NCBI RefSeq assembly: GCF_900115665.1
Contig: NZ_FOXH01000013.1
Location: forward strand, 123,838-187,837
Length of the DNA stretch: 64,000 nucleotides
Direction: 5' to 3'
Origin: Pseudarcicella hirudinis
Lineage (GTDB): Bacteria; Bacteroidota; Bacteroidia; Cytophagales; Spirosomataceae
The translations under genes were made by a program, and so were the position numbers. This document shows positions 8,586 through 17,218 of the stretch, piece by piece. The notes beneath the pieces were generated by a model. The model worked only from the letters and a program-made list of their open reading frames with translations. It was not told where the DNA came from and ran no database searches. The first letter of the stretch is position 1. Each line of letters begins with the position of its first letter.

Positions 8586-8600
8586 TTAGACTAATTATAA
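8586..8600. promoter_or_regulatory. Putative Fur-type operator, site 1 upstream of DUF4856-like gene
   Basis: TTAGACTAATTATAA has the left arm TTAGACT in the reverse sense of the common AGTCTAA half-site, with a weaker right arm. It is spaced 31 bases from the next site. Confidence 0.45.
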
Positions 8601-8616
8601 ATAATTTCAAAATTGT

Positions 8617-8631
8617 TTGGATTTGGTCTAA
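8617..8631. promoter_or_regulatory. Putative Fur-type operator, site 2 upstream of DUF4856-like gene
   Basis: TTGGATTTGGTCTAA fits the recurring 15-base pattern. A candidate -7 element (TTACTTTG) begins a few bases further downstream, so the operator lies within the promoter. Confidence 0.5.
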
Positions 8632-8724
8632 ATAGAAGATTACTTTGCATCATCAAAATCTGAGCAGATTTAGATAAGTCAAATTTCAAGAATTCCTTCA
8701 ATAAGCATTTTATTATAACAAAGA

Positions 8725-9840
8725 ATGAAAAAGAATTTACTAGCCCTTGGGGTTGCTTTCCTTGCCTTGTCGTCATGTTCTAAAAATGATGAACCTGTAG
8801 CTCCCTTAGTGATACCTACTACTTATGATGCTACTACTTATGTAGCTAATACCACCAGCGAAAAAGTAATCAGAACAAACTTTAATGCTGTAATTACTTA
8901 TCTTGCAGCAGGTAGAAATGTTGGAAACAAGCAAAGTGCTGCTGATTTGAAAACTTTGTTCGAAAAAGACTCCCCGAGCCTTGCAAGTATCACTAATGCT
9001 ACGTTCAAAGCTCAGATATACACTGCTTTCGATAAAAATGAAAAAGCGAGTTTAGATGCAAAAACACCAAACCCTAACAATACACCTGCACAAAATGGAA
9101 ATGGCGGTATTTACGGAGGTCGTTTATTTGATGAAAATGGTGTTGAATTCAAAGAATCTGTTGAAAAGTTATTGTTCTCATGGGCTTTGTTTGACAGAAG
9201 TATAACCTTGATAAAATCTACTCCAACTCAGGCAAGTCTTGATAAAGCAATTTGTCTTTGGGGTGCTGATGCTTCTTTCCCGAATACCTCTACTGCTTCA
9301 AAAACAACTACTCCTGATGATTTTTCTGCAAAATATACCGCAGCACGTACTAAAGGAACAGGTGGTTTATATACAGATATGCAGAAAGCATTTATCAAAG
9401 CTCAGGCAGCCATCAAAGCCGGAGACAAATACAATAGCGACAGAGATGCAGCGATTAAAAGTATCACACTTACCTGGGAAAAAGGAAATATCGCAACTGC
9501 TATTTTCTATCTGAACAGTGTTTATACTTCTCTGTCTGCCGCTACATTAGATGACAATGCAAGAGGTGGTGCTTTGCACAGCTTCAATGAGGCTACCGGT
9601 TTCTTCAGAGGATTGAGAGGCATTTCTAATAAAACAATTACTGATGCTCAGATTGATAAAATCTTAGATATTCTTTATGTCCCTGCCGGAGGAACTCCTC
9701 AGCTTTTCAAACTTATCAGTACAAGCGGAGATAAGGAGCGCTTAAAACAGGCACTTACTGAAATCAAGGCTGTTTATGGATTTACTGATCAGGAAATGCT
9801 TGATTTCCAAAAGAACTGGGTAAGTACTGAAGGACGTTAA
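8725..9840 (+). CDS. DUF4856-like lipoprotein of the iron island
   Basis: A lipoprotein signal (MKKNLLALGVAFLALSSC, Cys18) is followed by about 350 residues. The Y/T-rich start (TTYDATTYVANTTS), the central GGIYGGRLFDENGVEFKE, and ALHSFNEATGFFRGLR near residues 285-300 resemble DUF4856 proteins, which in Bacteroidota are found next to imelysins and HTTM proteins. The molecular function of the family is not known to me; the mostly helical mature part and its setting suggest a periplasmic or surface metal-binding partner. Two putative Fur operators precede it and a further palindromic operator follows, so it is probably transcribed on its own. Confidence 0.65.
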   Translation: MKKNLLALGVAFLALSSCSKNDEPVAPLVIPTTYDATTYVANTTSEKVIRTNFNAVITYLAAGRNVGNKQSAADLKTLFEKDSPSLASITNATFKAQIYTAFDKNEKASLDAKTPNPNNTPAQNGNGGIYGGRLFDENGVEFKESVEKLLFSWALFDRSITLIKSTPTQASLDKAICLWGADASFPNTSTASKTTTPDDFSAKYTAARTKGTGGLYTDMQKAFIKAQAAIKAGDKYNSDRDAAIKSITLTWEKGNIATAIFYLNSVYTSLSAATLDDNARGGALHSFNEATGFFRGLRGISNKTITDAQIDKILDILYVPAGGTPQLFKLISTSGDKERLKQALTEIKAVYGFTDQEMLDFQKNWVSTEGR

Positions 9841-9875
9841 TCTTAGTATTTTCCGAAAATATAATTTTACTATGA

Positions 9876-9914
9876 TTTAGACAGTTAGCCTATACGTTAG
9901 GTTAATTGTCTAAA
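9876..9914. promoter_or_regulatory. 39-base near-palindrome: double Fur-type operator over a promoter
   Basis: The sequence begins TTTAGACAGTTAGCCTA and ends TTAGGTTAATTGTCTAAA; the two halves are inverted copies with only a few mismatches. Its right end overlaps TAAATTTG (9911-9918), a match to the Bacteroidota -7 element. It precedes the imelysin 2-HTTM-TonB operon. It could hold two overlapping repressor sites; no T-run follows, which argues against a terminator. Confidence 0.6.
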
Positions 9915-9950
9915 TTTGTTTTTTAATTCAATCCAGGATTTTACAATTTT

Positions 9951-11099
9951 ATGAAAAAGCTGATCGGAATATTTTTAGGGGCTGTTCTATTAATAGTCGC
10001 TTGTTCTAAATCAAGTGATAATGTTAACCCGGGAGGGGGAAATACCGGAAATACTTTTGAGTCTTTTGACAGAAAAGGAATGCTGACCAATTTAGGGAAT
10101 AATGTGATTATTCCTTCTTTTGATAATTTTGATCAGAAAACAGCACTTTTACAAACAGCAATTACGACTTATTCCACAGATTTGTCGAATGAGCAGAAAT
10201 TGATTCTGGCTCAATCTGCCTGGATCGAAGCCATAAAAGCCTGGAAAGCCTCTTCGGTGTTTATTCAGGGACCGATCACTGATAAATTTTTAGTGAACAG
10301 CATCGATTATCAGACAGTAAGTTATGACAACATTGAGAAAGCTATTACTGAAGGTACTACGATCGACAACGCTTATGTAGAAAGTAAAGGAGCGACCGTA
10401 AAGGGTTTTCAGGCTTTAGAATACTTATTGTTTGACCAAAACAAGAAAAACAGTAATATTATTGGCGGCTATACCGGTGCAAACGGTGCGAAACGGATTG
10501 CTTATTTAAAGGCTTTAATTACGAACCTGAAAGAAAAATCGGCTTTGGTATTAAATGCCTGGAAACCATCCGGAGAGAATTATGTAGCTAAATTTATCAG
10601 CGCTGACGGAAGAGATATTAACTCTTCATTGGGTGTGTTGGTTAATAACCTTATTCAGCTTGCCTATACTGTCCGTGATGAACGTATTGGTGCGCCTTAC
10701 GGACACAGAACCAATAATGTACCGCAACCTAATCTGGTTGACGGAAGACTGAGTGACATCTCTGCTGATTTGGCCATTGCCGAATTAAACAGTATCGAAA
10801 GTGCTTTGCAGGGCAAAACAGCTACCGGAGCTAAAGGGCTTGGGATTTATGATTTATTAGATAAGCTTGAGGCAAAATCAGGAAGTGATTTGTTAAGTAA
10901 AGTTCTTTCAGACCAATTCACTACTGTTTATACAAAGATTAAAGCAATTCCTGTTCCGCTTCGTCTGGCTGTAGTTAATAATCCTGCACAGGTAGGTGCT
11001 GCTTATGACGAAGTAAAAAGATTGCAGGTAAAACTGGAAGTTGATATGGTGAATAATTTGGGAGTTTTATTGACTTTCAGTGATAATGATGGTGACTAA
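9951..11099 (+). CDS. Imelysin family periplasmic lipoprotein (COG3489 type)
   Basis: A lipoprotein signal (MKKLIGIFLGAVLLIVAC, Cys18) precedes a 360-residue helical protein. The imelysin core is visible as KGFQALEYLLFDQ near residues 149-161 (the His of GxHxxE is replaced by Gln, as often seen in this subgroup), and GAPYGHRTNNVPQPN with GRLSDIS near 245-268 is typical of COG3489 proteins. It is a paralogue of the first imelysin but of a different subgroup. It is the first gene of a tight operon with the HTTM protein (overlapping by a few bases) and the FecA-like receptor, so a role in handing metal or metal-ligand complexes across the periplasm is plausible. Confidence 0.85.
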   Translation: MKKLIGIFLGAVLLIVACSKSSDNVNPGGGNTGNTFESFDRKGMLTNLGNNVIIPSFDNFDQKTALLQTAITTYSTDLSNEQKLILAQSAWIEAIKAWKASSVFIQGPITDKFLVNSIDYQTVSYDNIEKAITEGTTIDNAYVESKGATVKGFQALEYLLFDQNKKNSNIIGGYTGANGAKRIAYLKALITNLKEKSALVLNAWKPSGENYVAKFISADGRDINSSLGVLVNNLIQLAYTVRDERIGAPYGHRTNNVPQPNLVDGRLSDISADLAIAELNSIESALQGKTATGAKGLGIYDLLDKLEAKSGSDLLSKVLSDQFTTVYTKIKAIPVPLRLAVVNNPAQVGAAYDEVKRLQVKLEVDMVNNLGVLLTFSDNDGD

Positions 11100-12555
11100 T
11101 CTGATGACAGATTTTAGCGACAGGAACATGGAGTATAAGACCCGCCCGGGGATTTTTGCAGAAAAAATCAAAAGCTGGTTTTCTACTCCTGATTCATTAA
11201 CAGACAGTCACAAAACAGCATATTCTCTGGCATTTTTTAGAATTGTTTTTGGAATATTGATGGTTGTGGCTGAAATCCGTTTTATTTCAAGAGACTGGAT
11301 TACAGATTTTTATGTAAAACCTCAGTTTTTCTTTACGTTTTTTGGCTTTGACTGGATTCATCCCTTACCTGCTCCATACATTTACTGGGTTTTCTACGGG
11401 TTGGTTATCTGCGGGGTGTTAATTGCGCTCGGCTTGTTTTACAGAATCGCCATCTGGAGTTTTTTCCTGGGGTTTACTTATGTAGAATTACTTGATAAAA
11501 GTGTATATCTCAATCACTATTATCAGGTAAGTATGCTGGCCTTTATCATGTGTTTTTTACCAATGAATCGTAAGTATTCACTGGATGCCGGGATTAAAGC
11601 ACATTTATCTTCTGAGATCTCCTTTCCCGGGAAAATCTTTAATTTTCTTACGTTTTCTACGATTAAATCTCCTCTTCCCGAAAACTGGATGCTTTGGGCA
11701 TTAAGGCTACAGGTCGGATCTGTCTATTTTTTCGGAGGAGTGGCAAAGTTGAAATATGACTGGCTTTTCAGGGCACAGCCTCTCAGAATCTGGCTTGCCG
11801 CAAATGAACATTTTCCCTTGATCGGATCATTGCTGACCCAAACCTGGGTAGCCTTTGTTTTGAGTTGGTTTGCTTTATTTTTTGACCTGACTGCTCCTTT
11901 TTTGCTTTCTTTCCGAAAAACCAGATTTTACATTTATCTGATAATTGTCATTTTTCATTTACTGACGCATTACTTATTTTACATAGGAATGTTTCCATGG
12001 ATGATGATTTTTACAGCCTTGATTTTTTTTCCTTCTGATTTTCATCAGAAAGTACTGCGTTTTCTTCCTGAACCGCAGACTTCAGGTTTTAATACTGTAA
12101 GGGCAAGCACTGTGAATCTGAAATGGCTTTTTACATTTTTCTTCCTTTTTCAGCTGATTATGCCATTCAGAAGCCATTTTTATGAAGGGAATGTACTTTG
12201 GCATGAACAGGGATTCAGGTTTTCCTGGAATATTATGCTGATGGAAAAAAATGCGAGTTTAGAGTATCGTGTCAAGGTGAAAAAATCTGGGGAAGAATTT
12301 TATGTAAGACCTTCAGAATTTTTAACAAGAATTCAGGCACGCCAATGTAGTTTTCAGCCAGATATGATTTTACAATTTGCCCATTATCTGCATCAGTATT
12401 ATGTGGAAAACGGGCTGGGAGATACTGAAATAAGAGCAGAATGTTATGCCTCTCTCAATGGAAGAGGGAGCCAGTTATTGATTGATCCCAATGTGGATCT
12501 GACTAAAGAGCATGAAGGATTTATGCCCAAAACCTGGATTACAAAATTGAACTAG
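11086..12555 (+). CDS. HTTM domain membrane protein (vitamin K-dependent gamma-carboxylase-like)
   Basis: About 489 residues. Four or more hydrophobic segments (about 40-320) fit the HTTM domain: SLAFFRIVFGILMVVAEIR, then YFFGGVAKLKYDWLFRAQPL, and HLLTHYLFYIGMFPWMM. The C-terminal part (about 370-490) is a soluble domain that follows the HTTM core in bacterial homologues of the gamma-carboxylase. The enzymatic role in bacteria is unknown. Possible starts are ATG 11086, 11089, 11104 or 11128; the first overlaps the imelysin gene by 14 bases and implies coupled translation. Co-occurrence with imelysins and a TonB receptor in this operon points to a role in iron acquisition. Confidence 0.75.
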   Translation: MMVTNLMTDFSDRNMEYKTRPGIFAEKIKSWFSTPDSLTDSHKTAYSLAFFRIVFGILMVVAEIRFISRDWITDFYVKPQFFFTFFGFDWIHPLPAPYIYWVFYGLVICGVLIALGLFYRIAIWSFFLGFTYVELLDKSVYLNHYYQVSMLAFIMCFLPMNRKYSLDAGIKAHLSSEISFPGKIFNFLTFSTIKSPLPENWMLWALRLQVGSVYFFGGVAKLKYDWLFRAQPLRIWLAANEHFPLIGSLLTQTWVAFVLSWFALFFDLTAPFLLSFRKTRFYIYLIIVIFHLLTHYLFYIGMFPWMMIFTALIFFPSDFHQKVLRFLPEPQTSGFNTVRASTVNLKWLFTFFFLFQLIMPFRSHFYEGNVLWHEQGFRFSWNIMLMEKNASLEYRVKVKKSGEEFYVRPSEFLTRIQARQCSFQPDMILQFAHYLHQYYVENGLGDTEIRAECYASLNGRGSQLLIDPNVDLTKEHEGFMPKTWITKLN

Positions 12556-12579
12556 AATTTATCAGAATATTAAATATAG

Positions 12580-15036
12580 ATGAAACGATTTACACACTGC
12601 AAAGAATATAGATATAGTAAAAGGACTTTTCTGAGTTTGGTTTTCTTTATTTTCCTGGCTTTTTCTGAAAAAGTATCAGCACAGAATACCGTTCTTTCCG
12701 GTAAAGTAACTGCTAAAAGCGGAAAACCGATAGCACATGCTATCCTTAGAGTTTATGAATCGGGGAGAGGTACAACTGCTGATTCATCTGGTCACTATTC
12801 TTTTGTTCATGCTGCCGGAAAGTTTACTGTAAGCGTTTCATCTTTGGGTTATAAGTCTGAGAAACATACCGTAACTTTTTTAAAAGGAAAGGAGATTACG
12901 CTTAATCTTGTATTGGAAGATGACGCTAAAAACCTGGAAGAAGTAAAGGTTTCCGGATCCAGAAATAACCAGAACGGACTTCGTCGTTTGGGAGATGTGG
13001 AAAATATGGCAATTTATGCCGGGAAAAAGAACGAAGTATTGGTATTGGGTAACATGAATGCCAATTTGGCAACGAACAATTCCAGACAGATTTATGCTAA
13101 GGTACCGGGCATTAATATTATTGAAAATGATGCGGCCGGAGTACAATTGGGTATTGCCACACGAGGGTTGAATCCAAACAGAACAACTGCATTTAATACA
13201 CGTCAGAACGGTTATGACATCTCTGCTGATCCGATTGGTTACCCGGAAAGTTATTATACGCCACCGACTGAAGCAATCGACAGAATAGAAATTGTTCGTG
13301 GAGCGGCTTCTTTACAATACGGTACTCAATTCGGGGGGCTTCTGAACTTTCAGTTTAAAAGAGGAAATCCTGATAAAAAAATAGAATTGGTATCCAGACA
13401 AACCGGAGGTTCTTATGGCATGTTTAATTCATTTAATTCGATCGGAGGACAAGTTGGAAAATTTAACTATTATGCTTTTTATACTCATAAACAGGGAGAT
13501 GGCTGGAGAAATAATACCAATTTTAATGTAAATACAGGTTATATTTCCGGAAGTTATCAGATTTCACCTAGGTTGAAAATCGGGGCAGAACTGACGATGA
13601 TGAGCTATCTGATGAAACAGCCGGGAGGTTTGACGGATATTCAGTTTGAGGAAAACCCTCAGGCAAGTTACCGGAACCGTAACTGGTTTCAGGCCAAATG
13701 GACCCTGCCTGCCGTAACATTGGATTATCAGATCGGAGATCGCACCAAACTGAATATCAGAAGTTATGGATTGATTGCGGAAAGAGGTTCAATAGGAAAT
13801 ATTGTTGATTTGCTGAAAGACCGTCAGGATACCACGACACGCCGTCAGCTGACCTATGATAACTATCAAAACTTCGGAACTGAGGCGAGAATTTTACATA
13901 GATATGCCTTATTTAATAAAAAGGCCTCGGTATTGGTTGGAGCCAGGTATTACAAGGGAAATACGCACCGTGTTCAGGGAACAGGATTCAATGGTTCGGA
14001 TGCAAACTTCAGTTTCCCGAATGCGGAAAAAGTAGATGAATTTGACTATCGTTTCCCCTCTTATAATGCGGCATTATTTGTGGAAAACGTAATCTGGCTG
14101 AATGAAAAAACCAGTATTACTCCCGGATTCAGATATGAATATATCAATACCAACGCCAATGGATATAGCCATGATCCGAAAACAAACAGAGATTCTTCCT
14201 ATGTTCAGCAAAATATCAGAAGTTTTCCTTTGTTCGGGATAGGGATTAATTTCGCTGTAGCTCCTGAATCGGAAATTTATTTCAACATTTCACAAAACTA
14301 CAGCCCGGTTAACTATTCAGATATATTGCAGAGAAGTCCAAAATTTAAAGTAGATCCGAATCTGAAAGATGTTACCGGATTTAATGCAGATTTAGGTTTC
14401 AGAGGAAAGTATAAAGACTGGTTGAATTTTGATGTCAGTACTTATTACCTGGATTATAATAACAGAATCGGTATTATCAGGGTTGCTTCTGATGATGGCC
14501 TGGATGTAATTCGCTACAGAACCAATATCGGCCGTTCGAGAAGTCTGGGCGTAGAATCATTTGCAGAGATTAATTTTACCAAACTGGCTAAAAAAGACTC
14601 ATTGTATGGCAATCTTTCCTTGTTTGGTAGTTTTGCCTATACCGATGCAGCTTATACTTCAGCTTTTGATAAATTGCTGACCACCTTAATTGTGGATAAA
14701 CAGGTTGAATATGCACCAAAGTACATATCAAGGGTAGGTTTGACCTGGCAAAAACGGGCATTTTCTACTACTTTCCAATATGCTTACACCAGTCAGCAAT
14801 TTACTGATGCGTATAATTCTCCTCCTACAGCAGATGGATTAGTAGGGCCTATTCCGGCTTATGGCCTGATGGACTGGTCTGCAAATTATAGTTTCAAAAA
14901 GATGCTTTTCGGGCTGACTGTTAATAACCTTACGAATAATAAATATTTTACGAGACGGGCTTTAGGTTTCCCTGGTCCGGGTATTATTCCTTCGGACGCA
15001 AGAAGTATTTTCCTGACGGTTGGAATAAAGATTTAA
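12580..15036 (+). CDS. FecA-like TonB-dependent outer membrane receptor
   Basis: A long signal peptide (cleavage near SAQN, about residue 35) leads into a carboxypeptidase-like regulatory domain (about 36-125: VLSGKVTAKSGKPIAHAIL). A plug follows with TRGLNPNRTTAFNTRQNG, the DISADPIGYPESYYTPP stretch that resembles ferric-citrate receptor FecA, and IDRIEIVRGAASLQYG. The rest (about 280-818) is a 22-strand barrel ending in Ile, with a terminal TVGIKI strand. It should import a ferric chelate using TonB energy. No signalling N-terminal domain or sigma/anti-sigma pair is present, so FecA-type signalling is not expected. It is the last gene of the Fur-controlled operon. Confidence 0.85.
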   Translation: MKRFTHCKEYRYSKRTFLSLVFFIFLAFSEKVSAQNTVLSGKVTAKSGKPIAHAILRVYESGRGTTADSSGHYSFVHAAGKFTVSVSSLGYKSEKHTVTFLKGKEITLNLVLEDDAKNLEEVKVSGSRNNQNGLRRLGDVENMAIYAGKKNEVLVLGNMNANLATNNSRQIYAKVPGINIIENDAAGVQLGIATRGLNPNRTTAFNTRQNGYDISADPIGYPESYYTPPTEAIDRIEIVRGAASLQYGTQFGGLLNFQFKRGNPDKKIELVSRQTGGSYGMFNSFNSIGGQVGKFNYYAFYTHKQGDGWRNNTNFNVNTGYISGSYQISPRLKIGAELTMMSYLMKQPGGLTDIQFEENPQASYRNRNWFQAKWTLPAVTLDYQIGDRTKLNIRSYGLIAERGSIGNIVDLLKDRQDTTTRRQLTYDNYQNFGTEARILHRYALFNKKASVLVGARYYKGNTHRVQGTGFNGSDANFSFPNAEKVDEFDYRFPSYNAALFVENVIWLNEKTSITPGFRYEYINTNANGYSHDPKTNRDSSYVQQNIRSFPLFGIGINFAVAPESEIYFNISQNYSPVNYSDILQRSPKFKVDPNLKDVTGFNADLGFRGKYKDWLNFDVSTYYLDYNNRIGIIRVASDDGLDVIRYRTNIGRSRSLGVESFAEINFTKLAKKDSLYGNLSLFGSFAYTDAAYTSAFDKLLTTLIVDKQVEYAPKYISRVGLTWQKRAFSTTFQYAYTSQQFTDAYNSPPTADGLVGPIPAYGLMDWSANYSFKKMLFGLTVNNLTNNKYFTRRALGFPGPGIIPSDARSIFLTVGIKI

Positions 15037-15359
15037 GTTGGATAGTTGGTTGGTTATAAAGTAATGGTTAATAGAATTTGGGTTTGCCGCAAAATCAATC
15101 CGTTTTGTTTTTGCAGTAAATCTTAGCTATTTTCGCCCCGTTGTAATGAGAACCTCTCCGAGAATCGGCTATATGATAATTTATTCAGCTCGAAAAATTC
15201 TACGGAAGTCGTGGTGAAACTCGCACTTTTCTTTAGTTACAACCAAACTTTCCAGCCATAGAGTTAGAGTAAACCGATCAAAATAGAGTAACGTTAAAAA
15301 AGATTTTTATAAAACAATTAGTTGATAATGAGCATATTAACTAATTATCATTCTAAAAT
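15037..15359. other. Intergenic region after the iron operon, left edge of a scrap zone
   Basis: This 323-base gap contains no ORF I can support and no clear terminator. It is AT-rich near its right end, where AATTAGTTGATAATGAG and ACTAATTATCATT form a rough inverted repeat just before the orphan gene. It may contain decayed mobile DNA, but nothing recognisable remains. Confidence 0.4.
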
Positions 15360-15842
15360 ATGCCAATTTGTTTAACATTACCCATGATTATGTCCGTAAG
15401 CTATTTTCAAGTTATTTACGAAAAAAATAACACTAATTACAAGCCAATCGAAAACGCACCAAACGCTGGAATTTACAAGTTAAACGCTCTTGTAGAGTGT
15501 GAATATTTTCAGAAATTTATTGAGGAAAAATATGGAAGCCGAACGTATAACTTTGCTGGAGATGAAAATCTTATTGAAGAGAAAGGACAATTACCTATGA
15601 GTAAAGAGTATTTGTTTCCTAACGAAATCATTAGAGATTTACAGGCTTACACTAATTTTATTGAAGACCTAAAAAACGAGATAGAAAATCCTAAAAATCC
15701 AGAATTACAAAAAGGGATACGAAAGTGGTTCATTGACGAAAATACAATAAATTGGATTAAACAAGAGATTATAGACCTTGAAAAAGTTTGTAAATTTGCC
15801 CAAACGAACAGTTATTTACTGAAATTTGGTATTGATTACTAA
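15360..15842 (+). CDS. Orphan protein of unknown function in a rearranged zone
   Basis: A 160-residue soluble protein; the real start may be a later Met (MIMSVSYFQV). It is rich in Lys, Glu and Asn and uses clearly more AT-rich codons than the iron genes before it. No motif is recognised; the second half is predicted helical (NEIIRDLQAYTNFIEDLKNE). It stands alone between the iron operon and IS remnants and was probably acquired with them. An immunity-type or cargo protein is possible but unsupported. Confidence 0.45.
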   Translation: MPICLTLPMIMSVSYFQVIYEKNNTNYKPIENAPNAGIYKLNALVECEYFQKFIEEKYGSRTYNFAGDENLIEEKGQLPMSKEYLFPNEIIRDLQAYTNFIEDLKNEIENPKNPELQKGIRKWFIDENTINWIKQEIIDLEKVCKFAQTNSYLLKFGIDY

Positions 15843-15941
15843 GCCAAAATGAGAACATAGGTTGGCCTCATACTACTGGACAATTTGCGAAAATCAAGAG
15901 TTGAAACGTAACTTTGTTGCTTAAACCAACCTGATTATTTC

Positions 15942-16787
15942 ATGGCTCACCCCTTAATAGACAAATTTACCCCTTCATTTTCAGATTTTGGTAAAAGTAC
16001 GATTCAAAACCTGTTTCTTGTTTGTAATGCTGTACTCAAAAGTAGATCAACCAATTTGAATGTAATTAAAGATTATCTTCCTGATTTATTACAAAACCAA
16101 AGAACACAGCAGGCATCTCACTATAAAAGATTAATTCGTTTTTTTAGGGTAAATAAGCCTGATTTGCTTATGAGATATATTTTGAAATGGATTTATCAAA
16201 TACTTTCTCAGAATGTAAAGTATTTAATTTTAGATGCTACACTTTGGCAACGAGGCAAAAAGCAAATACATATATTGCGCTTTGTGTAGTTTACAAAAAT
16301 GTAGCCATCCCTATTTATTGGAATCAACTTGATAAAAATGGAGGTCATTCCTCCCAAGAAGATAGGCAAAACCTTATCCTGCAGGCCAGTGAAATATTTA
16401 ACCTAAGCGGGAAAGTTTTATTAGCAGACAGAGAGTTTGTCGGCGATGAGTGGCTTAAATTTTTAAAGGATGCCCAAATAGATTTTATTATCAGATTAAG
16501 TAAAACCTGCTATAAAAAACGAATCACACAATCTATAGGGGTATCTCACAGCAGTTTAGAGAAAAAAGCATTAAAAAGAAAAACCGCAATAGGAAAAGTT
16601 TTCCGCTTAAATGGTAATGAATATACCTTTGTAGCCATTAAAAACGCTAAAAAAGACATTGCAGAACCTGTTTTGTTCCTGATTTCTTCCTTAACCAATT
16701 ACAAAGAAATTACAAATACTTATCGAATAAGATGGCGAATAGAAACGTGCTTTAGACAATTAAAAACAAAAGGCTTTAACATAGAAG
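15942..16787 (+). pseudogene. IS4-type transposase, frameshifted and 3'-truncated
   Basis: Two overlapping frames together make one DDE transposase. The first (from 15942) gives the N-terminus and LILDATLWQRGKK (first Asp); it stops at about 16289. The second frame continues with YIALCVVYKNVAIPIYW, KVLLADREFVGDEWL (second Asp), and the YREK-like block YRIRWRIETCFRQLK (Glu). A -1 shift of frame near 16250-16265 is needed to join them. The tail is cut at 16787 by the IS3 element. The shift occurs near CAAAAAG, but IS4 transposases are normally single-frame, so decay is more likely than programmed frameshifting. The right inverted repeat is lost and the left end is not certain. Confidence 0.8.
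16785..16787. repeat. Left flanking AAG (possible 3-bp target duplication)
   Basis: AAG directly abuts the left inverted repeat and matches AAG after the right one. The left copy ends the IS4 remnant and the right copy starts the LRR remnant, so the match may be chance. Confidence 0.45.
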
Positions 16788-16835
16788 TGAGGTGGTACCC
16801 AAAAGCGGGACATATTTTTGCATAAACTTTGCAAA

Positions 16836-17165
16836 ATGAAATCAGGAAAAACAGTAAAAGTGCGCAGGCATTACGAAGCTGACTTTAAGCAGGAATTGAT
16901 GAGAATGCTGGCCAGTGGGCGTAGCGCAAAAGATATCTCGGAATCCTTTGGAATCGGGGAGAATCTACTTTATCGTTGGAAGAGAATGGCCACAAAAAAG
17001 GCGAAAATGAGTATGGGATCAACTAGCAATGATAAGTCGTTGAAGTTGGCCGAAGAAGTTGCTAAATTACGAGCAGAAAACCAGCGATTAAAAGCCGATC
17101 GTGACGTCTTAAAAAAGGCATTAGGTCTCTTGAGCCAGTCCGACTCAGGGACGTCTATGAGTTAA
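16836..17165 (+). CDS. IS3-family transposase OrfA
   Basis: A 109-residue protein from the ATG at 16836. It has a helix-turn-helix (YEADFKQELMRMLASGRSA, then ISESFGIGENLLYRWKR) that binds the IS ends, followed by a leucine-zipper coiled coil (LAEEVAKLRAENQRLKADRD). It is the DNA-binding subunit of the transposase. A slippery heptamer near its end shifts some ribosomes into orfB. Confidence 0.88.
   Translation: MKSGKTVKVRRHYEADFKQELMRMLASGRSAKDISESFGIGENLLYRWKRMATKKAKMSMGSTSNDKSLKLAEEVAKLRAENQRLKADRDVLKKALGLLSQSDSGTSMS
17111..17117 (+). promoter_or_regulatory. Programmed -1 frameshift site of the IS3 element
   Basis: A AAA AAG in the orfA frame (codons TTA AAA AAG) is the classic slippery heptamer. 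After a -1 slip the frame stays open, reading through into the orfB start region, so an OrfAB fusion transposase can be made. Confidence 0.85.
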
Positions 17166-17218
17166 TATACTCGCTTTGCCGGACAGAAAAAGTCAAATAT
17201 TTATGCGCACTATTCCAA

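Noticed and set aside
9876..9914. Terminator of the DUF4856-like gene
   Set aside because: No T-run follows and the right arm overlaps a -7 promoter element; an operator explains it better.
12580..15036. Sigma/anti-sigma signalling receptor (full FecA type)
   Set aside because: There is no N-terminal signalling domain and no fecI/fecR pair nearby.
15942..16825. Programmed frameshift in the IS4-type transposase at CAAAAAG
   Set aside because: The site lacks the X XXY YYZ form and IS4 transposases are usually single-frame; the gene is also 3'-truncated, so decay is simpler.
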